NCBI RefSeq assembly: GCF_000739775.1
Contig: NZ_BBJH01000022.1
Location: 110,045 to 174,044 of the forward strand
Direction: 5' to 3'
DNA length: 64,000 nt
Source of the DNA: Paraburkholderia heleia NBRC 101817
GTDB lineage: Bacteria; Pseudomonadota; Gammaproteobacteria; Burkholderiales; Burkholderiaceae
The notes beneath the pieces were generated by a model. That model did not search any database. It saw only the letters and a program-made list of their open reading frames with translations, and was not told the origin of the DNA. A program made the position numbers and the translations under genes. Of this stretch, positions 7,894-16,870 are shown one piece after another. Numbering within the stretch: the first letter of the stretch is position 1; each line of letters opens with the position of its first letter.

Positions 7894-8688
7894 ATGCGAT
7901 CCTTGCGCCTTGCCCCTTTCATGCGGATGTCCCGGCTTGCCGCAGTCGCCGCGGCAGTCGTTGCGCTCGCCGCCACCGGCGCCTGTGTGCGCCTCTCCGC
8001 GGTCGACTCCAGCGGTCTCTGGAAAGTCGTCGGCGGGCAGTGCGTGCCGAACATGCGCGACAAGGGCCAGCCCGGCCCCTGCACCACCGTCGACTTCCAG
8101 AAGCGCTATGCCGTGCTCAAGGACATCGCAGGGCGCGCGCAGTACCTCATGATTCCCACCGACCGCGTGGCCGGCATCGAGAGCCCCGAGATTCTCTATG
8201 GCGGCGCGCCCGAATACTGGGTAGGCGCCTGGGGCGCGGGACGCTTCGTGGAGGCGAAGCTCGGCATGCCGCTCGCCGGCAATCAGCTTGGCCTCGAGAT
8301 CAATTCCTCCGAACGCCGCACGCAGAATCAACTGCATATCCACGTCGATTGCATGCGCACCGACATCACGAAAGCGCTCGCGCCGTATGGCGACATCGCG
8401 CCGGGCACGTGGCGCTGGACTACGCTCGACGGCTCGCGCTACCGCGTCACGCGCGTGACGAGCCTCTCGGACAGCCATAATCCGTTTCGCGTGGTCGAGC
8501 GCGATCTCGGCCCGAAACAGACCATGGCCGTGCAGACGATACTCGTGACGGGCGCAGGCCCCGATGCCAGGCGCGATGGCTGGCTCGTCGTCAACAGCGG
8601 GCTCGATGTCGACGGCGGGACCGGCACTGCGGAAGGCCTGCTCGACCATTCGTGCAGCCTCGCGCAGACGAAGAGCGCTTCGCAGTAA
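7894..8688 (+). CDS. cdh: CDP-diacylglycerol pyrophosphatase
   Basis: 264 residues. The sequence follows E. coli Cdh closely in order: LWKVVGGQCVPNM, PCTTVDFQKRYAVLKD, GRAQYLMIPTDRVAGIESP, and the HIT-like catalytic motif QNQLHIHVDC at about residue 145. It hydrolyses CDP-diacylglycerol to phosphatidate and CMP. The N-terminal hydrophobic stretch (SRLAAVAAAVVALAATGACV) is a membrane anchor or a lipoprotein-like signal (cysteine in TGAC), placing the enzyme on the periplasmic side of the inner membrane. A second ATG at 7921 would shorten the N-terminus by nine residues and is also plausible. Confidence 0.85.
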   Translation: MRSLRLAPFMRMSRLAAVAAAVVALAATGACVRLSAVDSSGLWKVVGGQCVPNMRDKGQPGPCTTVDFQKRYAVLKDIAGRAQYLMIPTDRVAGIESPEILYGGAPEYWVGAWGAGRFVEAKLGMPLAGNQLGLEINSSERRTQNQLHIHVDCMRTDITKALAPYGDIAPGTWRWTTLDGSRYRVTRVTSLSDSHNPFRVVERDLGPKQTMAVQTILVTGAGPDARRDGWLVVNSGLDVDGGTGTAEGLLDHSCSLAQTKSASQ

Positions 8689-8863
8689 CGCGCAGTCGCG
8701 GGCGACGCGCAAGCGCGCCGCCGCGCTCACCGGCTACGGCGTATCAGCCTTGGGTGACAGGAAAGCCGGGTTGCACGTCAGATCCCGCCCAGTCAAAACG
8801 ATTTCATGTTGTCGAGGCTGCACGCGGAGTATCGTTCAATTCTGCTATGCAAATGGCATGTCT

Positions 8864-9808
8864 TCAATGTGCGAGCCCCGCCACGCCCGAAGCCGGTTGA
8901 TTCAGCATCGGACCCGTTGCCCACGCGTCCGGTTGGGCCGCGCCGATGCGCTCGCGCAGCCACGCATCGAAGGTCTTCTGCAATTCCGCATGCCGCAGGG
9001 CGAAGTCGACCGTCGCCTGAACATAGCCGAGCTTGGTGCCGCAGTCGTAGCGCTTGCCAACGAATTCGTAGGCCAGCACCTGCTCCTCTTCGCGCATGGA
9101 ATGAATGGCGGGCGTGAGCTCGATCTCGCCGTTCGCACCGGGTTTCAGCGCACGCAAATGCTCGAAGATGCTCGGCATGAGCACGTAACGGCCGGCCACG
9201 CCGAAGCTGGACGGCGCCAGTTCGGGCGTAGGCTTTTCAATGATGCGGCTCACACTGATCACGCGCTCGTCCCAATGCCGGCCGTCGATCACGCCATGAC
9301 TCGTCGACTCGCACGATTCGAATTCTTCCACGGCGAGAACCGAGGAATCGTAATGGCTGAATATATGGACCATTTGTGCGAGAACCGAAGGCTTGCCGTC
9401 GAGCAGATCGTCCGCGAGCACGACCGCAAACGGTTCGTCGCCAATCAGCTTTTCCGCGCAAAGCACGGCATGCCCGAGGCCGAGCGGTTCGGCCTGCCGG
9501 ACATAGACGCACTCGACATTGGCCGGCTTGATGTTCCGCACGAGCTCGACGAGATTCTGCCTGCCGCGCGCCCTCAGCACGTGTTCGACCTCGTAGGACT
9601 TGTCGAAATGATCTTCGATGACGCGCTTTCCGCGGCCCGTCACGAAGATCAGTTCGGTAATCCCTGCGCCAATGGCTTCTTCAACGGCATATTGAATGAG
9701 CGGTTTGTCGATGACCGGCAGCATTTCCTTTGGGCTCGCCTTCGTTGCCGGCAGAAAGCTTGTATCGATTCCCGCCACCGGGAACACAGCTTTACGAACA
9801 CCAAGCAT
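8864..9808 (-). CDS. GalU-type UTP-glucose-1-phosphate uridylyltransferase homologue with altered active-site loop
   Basis: 314 residues from the ATG at 9808, which follows GAGG at the usual distance; an ATG at 9847 is in frame but poorly placed. The protein aligns along its length with GalU: FLPATKASPKEMLPVIDKPL, IQYAVEEA, FVTGRGKRVIEDHFD, PLGLGHAVLCAEKL, VVLADDLL, IIEKPTPELAPSSFGVAGRY and YDCGTKLGYVQATV. GalU makes UDP-glucose from UTP and glucose-1-phosphate. However, the nucleotide-binding signature normally read as VAGLGTRFLP is VAGIDTSFLP here: the glycine at residue 15 is Asp and the arginine at residue 17 is Ser. The rest of the fold is intact, so this is probably a second, diverged GalU rather than the housekeeping enzyme. 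Confidence 0.85.
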   Translation of the reverse strand: MLGVRKAVFPVAGIDTSFLPATKASPKEMLPVIDKPLIQYAVEEAIGAGITELIFVTGRGKRVIEDHFDKSYEVEHVLRARGRQNLVELVRNIKPANVECVYVRQAEPLGLGHAVLCAEKLIGDEPFAVVLADDLLDGKPSVLAQMVHIFSHYDSSVLAVEEFESCESTSHGVIDGRHWDERVISVSRIIEKPTPELAPSSFGVAGRYVLMPSIFEHLRALKPGANGEIELTPAIHSMREEEQVLAYEFVGKRYDCGTKLGYVQATVDFALRHAELQKTFDAWLRERIGAAQPDAWATGPMLNQPASGVAGLAH

Positions 9809-10050
9809 GATGACCTCACCTGTCTGGTAGAGAGGCAGTACGGCCATGGCGAAGGGTGCGGGATCTGCATCCGACCCCGGATCTCTCCATGTGGCGAATC
9901 AGTTCGGCGACATGTTTCCGGTATTCGGCCGGAAAGGTCCGCCAAAAAGCCACACTCAATCATCGCACTGTTTTTGCGCGAAGTGCGCGCGAGTGAAGGC
10001 GGGCCACATGCGGCATACGCAAGGCATGCCATTCCCCGCGGCGCGGCGCG

Positions 10051-10067
10051 ATTACATGGCATGTAAT
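10051..10067. promoter_or_regulatory. Perfect palindromic operator candidate between galU-like gene and XRE regulator
   Basis: ATTACATG-G-CATGTAAT is a perfect inverted repeat with 8-bp arms and a single central base, AT-rich within a GC-rich region. It lies in the 325-bp divergent gap, 67 bp before the XRE regulator ATG and about 240 bp before the galU-like start. XRE regulators with the MmyB-type domain commonly bind such short palindromes near their own gene, so autoregulation is the best guess. The remainder of the gap shows no other feature. Confidence 0.6.
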
Positions 10068-10133
10068 TGGCGAGCCGCGCATGGGCGCCTATCCTCGAGA
10101 TACGATCGAGTCCGCACCGACCTGGAAGAACCG

Positions 10134-10979
10134 ATGAGCCTTATGCGCCCCGACCCACACGCGCCGCAAAACGAACTTGGCACCTTGCTGCGCTACTGGC
10201 GCGATGCGCGCGGCGTGAGTCAGCTCGATCTGTCGCTGGACGCCGGGATTTCCCAGCGGCAAATCAGCTTCATTGAAAGCGGACGCAGCGTGCCGGGCCG
10301 CGACACGCTGCTGACCCTTGCACAGACGCTGGACGTGCCCCTGCGCGAGCGCAACGCCCTGCTGCTCGCCGCCGGCTACGCGCCCGTCTATTCGGAAGCG
10401 CCCTGGAACGCGCAGGAAATGCAGCATGTCGTGCGGGCGCTCGAACGGGTCATTCGCCAGCACGATCCGTTTCCGGCCATCGTGATGGACCGGCACTGGA
10501 ACGTGCTGATGACCAATGACGCCGCGCCGCGCTTCTTCGGCCACTTTATCGACAATGCCGCACGCACCGGCCCGCGCAACCTGCTGCGTTTGATGTTCGA
10601 TCCTCAGGGCATGCGCCCGTTCCTCGCGGACTGGGAGAACGTTTCGCGAAGCCTTCTGCAGCGCGTGTATCGCGAAGCGGTCGGCCGCGTAATCGACGAC
10701 GAAACACGCGCGCTGCTCGACGAATTGCTCGCGTACCCCGGCGTGCCGGGCGACTGGAAAGCGCACCACGGTTCGGCCGGGACGCCCACCATGCCGGTCA
10801 TTCCACTGAGTTTCATCGACGACGGCACAGTGCTTCGCTATTTCTCGATGGTGACGAGCGTGGGAACACCGCAAAACATTGCCGCACAGGAATTGCGCCT
10901 CGAATGCATGTTCCCCGCCGACGACGCCACCGAAGCGCGGCATCGGGAACTGCTCGCGGCGCACGCGAAGGAACGCTGA
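10134..10979 (+). CDS. XRE-family regulator with MmyB-like ligand-binding domain
   Basis: 281 residues. Residues 10-75 are a helix-turn-helix of XRE type (LRYWRDARGVSQLDLSLDAG, ISQRQISFIESGRSVPGRDT, LTLAQTLDVPLRERNALLLA). Residues 100-270 match the MmyB/PAS-like domain: FPAIVMDRHWNVLMTND, LRLMFDPQGMRPFLADWE, and the end RYFSMVTSVGTPQNIAAQEL. Members usually control an adjacent oxidoreductase or transport gene. The ATG at 10134 has GGAAG upstream (10123-10127); the upstream frame extension to 9846 is non-coding in character. It shares residue patterns with the regulator at 27909, so the window holds two paralogues. Confidence 0.88.
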   Translation: MSLMRPDPHAPQNELGTLLRYWRDARGVSQLDLSLDAGISQRQISFIESGRSVPGRDTLLTLAQTLDVPLRERNALLLAAGYAPVYSEAPWNAQEMQHVVRALERVIRQHDPFPAIVMDRHWNVLMTNDAAPRFFGHFIDNAARTGPRNLLRLMFDPQGMRPFLADWENVSRSLLQRVYREAVGRVIDDETRALLDELLAYPGVPGDWKAHHGSAGTPTMPVIPLSFIDDGTVLRYFSMVTSVGTPQNIAAQELRLECMFPADDATEARHRELLAAHAKER

Positions 10980-11003
10980 GCGGTTCCCAACCGCAAGCGC
11001 GAT

Positions 11004-13013
11004 TCAAGCCGCTTCGAGCACGAGCAATTGCGCGCCGTCGGCGACCTGGTCGCCTACGCCATACAAGACTTCGGTGACCTTACCCGCCGCAGGCGCGCCG
11101 ATCGTGTGCTCCATCTTCATCGCCTCCATGACAATGAGCGGCGCGCCCTTCTCAACCACGGCGCCCGGCTCGACCAGCACCGCGATCACCTTGCCTGGCA
11201 TGGGCGCTGTCAGGCGGCCCTCCCCGTGCTCTGCGTCGGCCGCATGCGCGAGCAGGTTCTGCCACTCGAACGCCATCGCCGTGCCGAGGCAGAACACATG
11301 AAACACGTCGCCGTCGATGAATACGCGGCCCGTCACGCGCGTCTCGCCAAGGGTCGCGCCGTATTCGTCCGCGCCCTCGCCGCGCCACCACGTGTACCGC
11401 CCCACATGCCCCGCATAGGCGAGGGTTTCCTCACCACCGTCATGCGTATGCGCCACCGTGAACGCCGTATCGCTTTCCACATCGCGCCAGGAGAGCGACT
11501 GTGCGAAGCCGCTATTCAGGCGCCAATGCGAAAGCGCATGCCACGGCGACGCACCATGCGCCGCGCCGCCCTCACGGCCGAGCAGCGCCGCACACGCGAG
11601 CGCGAGCGCTTCGCGAACCGGCTTGTGCTGCGGCGTGAACAACGCATCATGGTTACGCTCGATCAGGCCCGTGTCGAGATCGGCGCCTGCGAATGGCTCA
11701 CAGGTCACGAGCCGCTGCAGAAATTCGACGTTCGTATGCGGCCCCACCACCTCGCACGCTTCGAGCGCACGCTTCATACGCGCAAGCGCGTCCTCGCGCG
11801 TGGCGCCGTGCACGATCAGCTTCGCGATCATCGGATCGTAGAACGGCGTAATGGTGTCGCCTTCGCGCACGCCGCTGTCGATGCGCACGCTCGCGCGCCG
11901 GTCCGCATCGCCGAGACGGAACTCGACGCCCTGGGGCATGCGCAAGTGCTTGAGCGTGCCCGTGGAGGGCAGAAAGCCGCGCGCCGGATTTTCCGCGTAA
12001 ATGCGCGCCTCGAGTGCATGGCCCGTGATCGAAAGCTGCGCCTGCCCGAGCGGCAGCGGCTCGCCCGCCGCCACGCGCAGCTGCCATTCAACGAGATCGA
12101 GACCCGTGACCATCTCCGTTACGGGGTGCTCGACCTGCAAACGCGTGTTCATCTCCATGAAGTAGAAGTCGGCGCCCGTCATGATGAATTCGACGGTGCC
12201 CGCGCCCTCGTAATGCACCGCGCGCGCCGCGGCCACGGCCGCCTCGCCCATCGCGCGGCGCACCTCGTCTTCGAGGCCCGGCGCGGGCGCTTCTTCGAGC
12301 ACTTTCTGATGACGGCGCTGCACCGAGCAGTCGCGGTCGAACAGGTAGACCGCGCCGCCATGTTTGTCGGCGAACACCTGGACTTCGACGTGACGCGGCC
12401 GCGTGAGGTACTTCTCGATCAGCACGCGGTCGTTGCCGAAGCTGCTCGCCGCCTCGCGCTTGCACGAAGCGAGCGCCGCTGCAAAGTCGGCGCTGCGCTC
12501 GACCACGCGCATGCCCTTGCCGCCGCCGCCCGCGCTCGCCTTGAGCAGCACGGGGTAGCCCATTGCATCGGCTTCGCGCTGCAGGAACCCGGGGTCCTGG
12601 TCGTCGCCGTGGTAACCCGGCACGAGCGGCACGGCCGCCGCATGCATCAGCGCCTTCGCGGCCGCTTTCGAGCCCATGGCGGCGATCGCCTCGACCGGCG
12701 GCCCGATGAAGACGATGCCGGCCGCTTCGCACGCGCGGGCAAAGTCTTCGTTCTCCGAAAGAAAACCGTAGCCTGGGTGGATAGCCTGTGCCCTCGTGGC
12801 GCGCGCGGCTTCGATGATGCGCTCATAGCGCAAATAGCTCTGCGCCGCCGCCGCTTCACCGATATGCACGGCTTCGTCGCAGGCCGCGACGTGCTTGGCG
12901 TTCGCGTCGGCGTCCGAGTACACGGCCACGCTCTTCACGCCGAGCCGCCTGCAGGTGGCCGCAACCCGGCATGCAATTTCGCCGCGGTTGGCGATCAGGA
13001 TCTTGTTGAACAT
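11004..13013 (-). CDS. liuD: Methylcrotonyl-CoA carboxylase alpha (biotin) subunit
   Basis: 669 residues. It starts with the biotin carboxylase module (MFNKILIANRGEIACRVAAT, ATP-grasp loop KASAGGGGKGMRVVE at about residue 160, and EMNTRLQVEHPVTE at about residue 290). It ends with a biotinyl domain whose attachment site EAMKMEHT places biotin on Lys633. With LiuB it carboxylates 3-methylcrotonyl-CoA to 3-methylglutaconyl-CoA in leucine breakdown. It is the last gene of the liuABCD operon, about 40 bp after liuC. No liuE (HMG-CoA lyase) follows: the next gene is the convergent XRE regulator only 24 bp away. Confidence 0.93.
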   Translation of the reverse strand: MFNKILIANRGEIACRVAATCRRLGVKSVAVYSDADANAKHVAACDEAVHIGEAAAAQSYLRYERIIEAARATRAQAIHPGYGFLSENEDFARACEAAGIVFIGPPVEAIAAMGSKAAAKALMHAAAVPLVPGYHGDDQDPGFLQREADAMGYPVLLKASAGGGGKGMRVVERSADFAAALASCKREAASSFGNDRVLIEKYLTRPRHVEVQVFADKHGGAVYLFDRDCSVQRRHQKVLEEAPAPGLEDEVRRAMGEAAVAAARAVHYEGAGTVEFIMTGADFYFMEMNTRLQVEHPVTEMVTGLDLVEWQLRVAAGEPLPLGQAQLSITGHALEARIYAENPARGFLPSTGTLKHLRMPQGVEFRLGDADRRASVRIDSGVREGDTITPFYDPMIAKLIVHGATREDALARMKRALEACEVVGPHTNVEFLQRLVTCEPFAGADLDTGLIERNHDALFTPQHKPVREALALACAALLGREGGAAHGASPWHALSHWRLNSGFAQSLSWRDVESDTAFTVAHTHDGGEETLAYAGHVGRYTWWRGEGADEYGATLGETRVTGRVFIDGDVFHVFCLGTAMAFEWQNLLAHAADAEHGEGRLTAPMPGKVIAVLVEPGAVVEKGAPLIVMEAMKMEHTIGAPAAGKVTEVLYGVGDQVADGAQLLVLEAA

Positions 13014-13054
13014 GTGCTGTCCTCGCTTCGTTTCCTGCTTCTTGCCTTATTGAT

Positions 13055-13843
13055 CTATTGATCGCGCCAGCGCGGCGTGCGCTTTTCGAGGAACGACGAC
13101 ACGCCGTCGCGCCCCTCCTCGCTCGCGCGAATGCGCGCGATGCGAACGGCGGTATCTTCGATCAAGGCATTGTCGATCGTCTGGCCCGCGATGTCCTGCA
13201 CGAGCTGCTTGCACTCGCGCACGGCATTCGGGCTGTTCGCACAGAGCGTTTCCGTGATGCGTTGCACGGTGGCGTCGAGCGCTTCGGCACTCACGGCTTC
13301 GCTCACGAGGCCAAGCCGCTGCGCGGTGGCGCAGTCGAACGCTTCGGCCGTGACGAAGTAGCGGCGCGAAGCCTGCTCGCCCAGCGCGCGGATCACGTAA
13401 GGCGCGATCGTGGCGGGCATGAGACCGAGTCGCGCTTCGGAAAGGCAGAAGTGCGCGGTTTCCACGGCCACCACGATGTCCGCCGCACACACGAGACCTA
13501 TGCCGCCCGCGTAGGCGTCGCCATGCACACGCGCGACGACCGGCTTCGGGCAGCGATAGACAGCCGAGAGCATCTGCGCGAGACGCATGGCGTCCGCGCG
13601 ATTCTCCTCGTCGGAGTAGCCGGCCATCTTGCGCATCCAGTTCAGGTCCGCGCCTGCACAAAAGGCCTTGCCGTTCCCGGCGAGCACGATCGCGCGCACG
13701 TCGTCGCGCGCGCCCAGTGCGGCGAACGCGGCCGTAACATCCGCGATCATCGCTTCGTTGAACGCGTTACGCACTTCAGGGCGATTGAGCGTAACAGTGG
13801 CCACGTGTCCGACGACTTCTACGGCGAGCGTTTCGTATTGCAT
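13055..13843 (-). CDS. liuC: 3-methylglutaconyl-CoA hydratase (enoyl-CoA hydratase family)
   Basis: 262 residues, crotonase fold. Oxyanion-hole regions AFCAGADLNWM (about residue 60) and HGDAYAGGIGLVCAADI (about 108) and the substrate-loop FCLSEARLGLMPATIAPYV (about 132) are all present. By position between the carboxylase subunits it should hydrate 3-methylglutaconyl-CoA to HMG-CoA. It lies 18 bp after liuB and about 40 bp before liuD in one minus-strand operon. General enoyl-CoA hydratase activity cannot be excluded from sequence alone. Confidence 0.9.
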   Translation of the reverse strand: MQYETLAVEVVGHVATVTLNRPEVRNAFNEAMIADVTAAFAALGARDDVRAIVLAGNGKAFCAGADLNWMRKMAGYSDEENRADAMRLAQMLSAVYRCPKPVVARVHGDAYAGGIGLVCAADIVVAVETAHFCLSEARLGLMPATIAPYVIRALGEQASRRYFVTAEAFDCATAQRLGLVSEAVSAEALDATVQRITETLCANSPNAVRECKQLVQDIAGQTIDNALIEDTAVRIARIRASEEGRDGVSSFLEKRTPRWRDQ

Positions 13844-13861
13844 TGTCCGGTCCTCAATGCA

Positions 13862-15469
13862 TCACATGCGGAACACGCCGAAGCGCGTCTCTTCGATCGG
13901 CGCGTTCATCGCGGCGGAAAGGCCCAGGCCGAGCACGTCGCGCGTTTGCGCCGGATCGATCACGCCATCGTCCCACAGGCGGGCGCTCGCGTAATACGGA
14001 TGGCCCTGCAGCTCGTATTGATCGCGAATCGGCTGCTTGAACGCGTTTTCTTCTTCGGCGCTCCACGTGCCGCCCTTCGCTTCGATGCCGTCGCGGCGCA
14101 CCGTGGCGAGCACGGAGGCGGCCTGCTCGCCGCCCATCACCGAAATGCGCGCGTTCGGCCACATCCACAGGAAGCGCGGCGAATAGGCTCGGCCGCACAT
14201 GCCGTAATTGCCCGCGCCGAACGAGCCGCCAATGATGACCGTGAATTTCGGCACTTTTGCCGTGGCCACTGCCGTTACCATCTTCGCGCCATTGCGCGCG
14301 ATGCCCTCGTTCTCGTACTTGCGGCCCACCATGAAGCCCGTGATGTTCTGCAGGAACACCAGCGGAATCTTGCGCTGGCAGCACAGCTCGATGAAGTGCG
14401 CGCCCTTGAGCGCCGATTCGGAAAACAGAATGCCGTTGTTCGCGACGATGCCGACCGGGTGGCCCCAGATGTGCGCGAAGCCGGTCACGAGCGTGGTGCC
14501 GTAGCGCGCCTTGAATTCGTCGAACGCCGAGTCGTCCACGATGCGGGCGATCACCTCGCGCACATCGAAGGGCTTGCGTGTATCCACGGGAATCACGCCG
14601 TAAAGGCTTTTCGCGTCGAAACGCGGCGGCAGCGGCTCGCGCAGCGCCACGGGCGGCGTTTTCGTGCGGTTCAGATTGCCGACGATCGAACGCGCAATGG
14701 CCAGCGCGTGCGCATCGTTCTGCGCGAGATGGTCGACGACGCCGGAAAGGCGCGTGTGGACGTCGCCGCCGCCCAGGTCCTCGGCGCTCACTTCCTCGCC
14801 CGTCGCCGCTTTCACGAGCGGCGGCCCGCCGAGGAAAATCGTGCCCTGGTTCTTCACGATGATCGACTCGTCGCTCATGGCCGGGACGTACGCGCCGCCC
14901 GCCGTGCACGAGCCCATCACCACCGCGATCTGCGGAATGCCCTGCGCAGAGAGATTCGCCTGGTTGTAAAAGATGCGGCCGAAGTGATCGCGGTCCGGAA
15001 ACACCTCGTCCTGGTTCGGCAGGTTCGCACCGCCCGAATCGACGAGATACACGCACGGCAGGTTGTTTTCCTCGGCGATTTCCTGCGCGCGCACGTGCTT
15101 CTTCACCGTGACCGGATAGTACGTGCCGCCCTTCACCGTGGCGTCGTTGCACACGATCACGCATTCTTGCCCCGCAATGCGGCCAATGCCCGTGATGATG
15201 CCCGCGCCCGGCGCGTCGTCGTTGTACATGCCATAGGCCGCGAGCTGCGAGAGCTCCAGAAACGGCGTGCCCGGATCGAGCAGTTGCGCGATGCGATCGC
15301 GCGGCAGCAGCTTGCCGCGCGAGAGGTGCTTGTCGCGCGCGGCCGCGCCGCCGCCAAGCGTTAGCTTCTGGACCTTCCCGCGCAGGTCCGCGACGAGCGC
15401 TTCGAGTGCCGCGCTATTGGCCTTGAAGTCTTCCGAACGCGGATTGAGCTTCGATTCGATGACCGGCAT
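13862..15469 (-). CDS. liuB: Methylcrotonyl-CoA carboxylase beta (carboxyltransferase) subunit
   Basis: 535 residues, the standard length. It has the acyl-CoA carboxyltransferase modules: GGGAAARDKHLSRGKLLPRD at the N-terminus, SGGANLPNQ at about residue 145 (typical of the methylcrotonyl-CoA type), GSCTAGGAYVPAMSDE at about 183, FLQNITGFMVGRKYE at about 370 and GSFGAGNYGMCGRAYSPRF at about 415. It transfers carboxyl from carboxybiotin on LiuD to methylcrotonyl-CoA. Gap to liuA is 25 bp and to liuC 18 bp, consistent with a single transcript. Confidence 0.94.
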   Translation of the reverse strand: MPVIESKLNPRSEDFKANSAALEALVADLRGKVQKLTLGGGAAARDKHLSRGKLLPRDRIAQLLDPGTPFLELSQLAAYGMYNDDAPGAGIITGIGRIAGQECVIVCNDATVKGGTYYPVTVKKHVRAQEIAEENNLPCVYLVDSGGANLPNQDEVFPDRDHFGRIFYNQANLSAQGIPQIAVVMGSCTAGGAYVPAMSDESIIVKNQGTIFLGGPPLVKAATGEEVSAEDLGGGDVHTRLSGVVDHLAQNDAHALAIARSIVGNLNRTKTPPVALREPLPPRFDAKSLYGVIPVDTRKPFDVREVIARIVDDSAFDEFKARYGTTLVTGFAHIWGHPVGIVANNGILFSESALKGAHFIELCCQRKIPLVFLQNITGFMVGRKYENEGIARNGAKMVTAVATAKVPKFTVIIGGSFGAGNYGMCGRAYSPRFLWMWPNARISVMGGEQAASVLATVRRDGIEAKGGTWSAEEENAFKQPIRDQYELQGHPYYASARLWDDGVIDPAQTRDVLGLGLSAAMNAPIEETRFGVFRM

Positions 15470-15494
15470 CCGATCCTCCGTGAATGGCTCAGGA

Positions 15495-16676
15495 TTACAT
15501 CGTTTCCGCGAACAGCTCGCGGCCGATCAACATGCGGCGAATCTCGCTCGTGCCCGCACCGATTTCGTAGAGCTTCGCGTCGCGCCAGAGACGCCCGACC
15601 GGATATTCGTTGATATAGCCGTTCCCGCCGAGGATCTGGATCGCTTCGCCGGCCATCCATGTCGCCTTTTCCGCCGTGTAGAGAATCACGCCCGCGCAGT
15701 CCTTGCGCACCTGGCGCACGTGGTCCTTGCCGAGCGTATCGAGTTGGCGGCCCACCGCATAGAGATAGGCTCGGCACGCCTGGTAGGTCGTATAGAGGTC
15801 CGCGACCTTGCCCTGAATGAGCTGGAATTCGCCGATCGCCTGACCGAACTGCTTGCGGTCGTGGATGTACGGCACAACCGCGTCCATGACCGCGGCCATG
15901 ATGCCGGTGGGCCCGCCCGCGAGCACGGCGCGCTCGTAGTCGAGACCGCTCATCAGCACTTTCACGCCGCCGTTGAGCTGGCCGAGGATGTTCTCTTCGG
16001 GCACTTCCACGTCCTGGAACACCAGCTCGCCCGTGTGCGAACCACGCATGCCGAGCTTGTCGAGCTTCTGCGCCACCGAAAAGCCCTTCATGCCCTTCTC
16101 GACGATGAACGCCGTAATGCCGCGCGAACCCGCTTCAGGGTCGGTTTTCGCGTAGACGACCAGTGTGTCGCAATCCGGGCCGTTGGTGATCCACATCTTC
16201 GTGCCGTTGAGTACGTAGCGGTCGCCCTTCTTTTCGGCACGCAGCTTCATGCTCACGACGTCCGAGCCCGCGTTGGGCTCGCTCATGGCGAGCGCGCCGA
16301 CGTGTTCGCCGGAAACGAGCTTCGGCAGATATTTGCGCTTTTGCCCCTCGCTGCCGTTGCGGTGGATCTGGTTCACGCACAGGTTCGAATGCGCGCCGTA
16401 CGAAAGGCCCACCGATGCGGACGCGCGCGAGATTTCCTCCATCGCGACCATGTGCGCCGTGTAGCCCATGTTCGCCCCGCCGTATTCCTCCGAGACCGTC
16501 ATGCCGAGCACGCCAAGGTCGCCGAACTTGCGCCAGAGGTCCATCGGGAACTGGTCGGTACGGTCGATTTCGCCCGCGCGCGGCGCGATTTCCTTCGCCG
16601 CGAAGCCAGCGATGCTGTCGCGCAGCATTTCGACTTCTTCGCCAAGCGGGAACTGCAAACCGGGTACGTTGCTCAT
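15495..16676 (-). CDS. liuA: Isovaleryl-CoA dehydrogenase
   Basis: 393 residues from the ATG at 16676 with GGAGA before it; an upstream in-frame codon at 16730 is not needed by the family. Acyl-CoA dehydrogenase motifs are present (ALAMSEPNAGSDVVSM; the C-terminal QILGGNGYINEYPVGRLWRD and IGAGTSEIRRMLIGRE). DYERAVLAGGPTGIM carries Glu at the position used as catalytic base in isovaleryl-CoA dehydrogenases rather than the usual later glutamate. It starts the liu operon by oxidising isovaleryl-CoA to methylcrotonyl-CoA with electron transfer to ETF. Its promoter region is shared with a TetR gene and contains a LiuR-like box. Confidence 0.94.
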   Translation of the reverse strand: MSNVPGLQFPLGEEVEMLRDSIAGFAAKEIAPRAGEIDRTDQFPMDLWRKFGDLGVLGMTVSEEYGGANMGYTAHMVAMEEISRASASVGLSYGAHSNLCVNQIHRNGSEGQKRKYLPKLVSGEHVGALAMSEPNAGSDVVSMKLRAEKKGDRYVLNGTKMWITNGPDCDTLVVYAKTDPEAGSRGITAFIVEKGMKGFSVAQKLDKLGMRGSHTGELVFQDVEVPEENILGQLNGGVKVLMSGLDYERAVLAGGPTGIMAAVMDAVVPYIHDRKQFGQAIGEFQLIQGKVADLYTTYQACRAYLYAVGRQLDTLGKDHVRQVRKDCAGVILYTAEKATWMAGEAIQILGGNGYINEYPVGRLWRDAKLYEIGAGTSEIRRMLIGRELFAETM

Positions 16677-16741
16677 GTGTGTCTCCAGGGAATCTCGAAC
16701 CGGGCGTAGCTTCGCCCCATGGACGCACATTTCACGCCAGA

Positions 16742-16757
16742 TTTACGTTAACGTCAA
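16742..16757. promoter_or_regulatory. LiuR-like operator upstream of liuA
   Basis: TTTACGTTAACGTCAA is a near-perfect palindrome (one mismatched pair) matching the MerR-family LiuR box reported for leucine and branched-chain degradation genes, as I recall it. It sits 66 bp upstream of the liuA ATG in the divergent region with the TetR regulator. No LiuR-type (MerR) gene is in this window, so the regulator may be elsewhere or the adjacent TetR protein may use the site. Confidence 0.55.
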
Positions 16758-16870
16758 TAGGTATTTCTGAGTGATGCTCAAGTCTCTGTATAGATGAAAT
16801 ATCCTTGTCCAGCCGCGTTTCTTTCGTGGATAATGAATTTCACTTTGACGCAAATTGAATCAAGCTCAAA

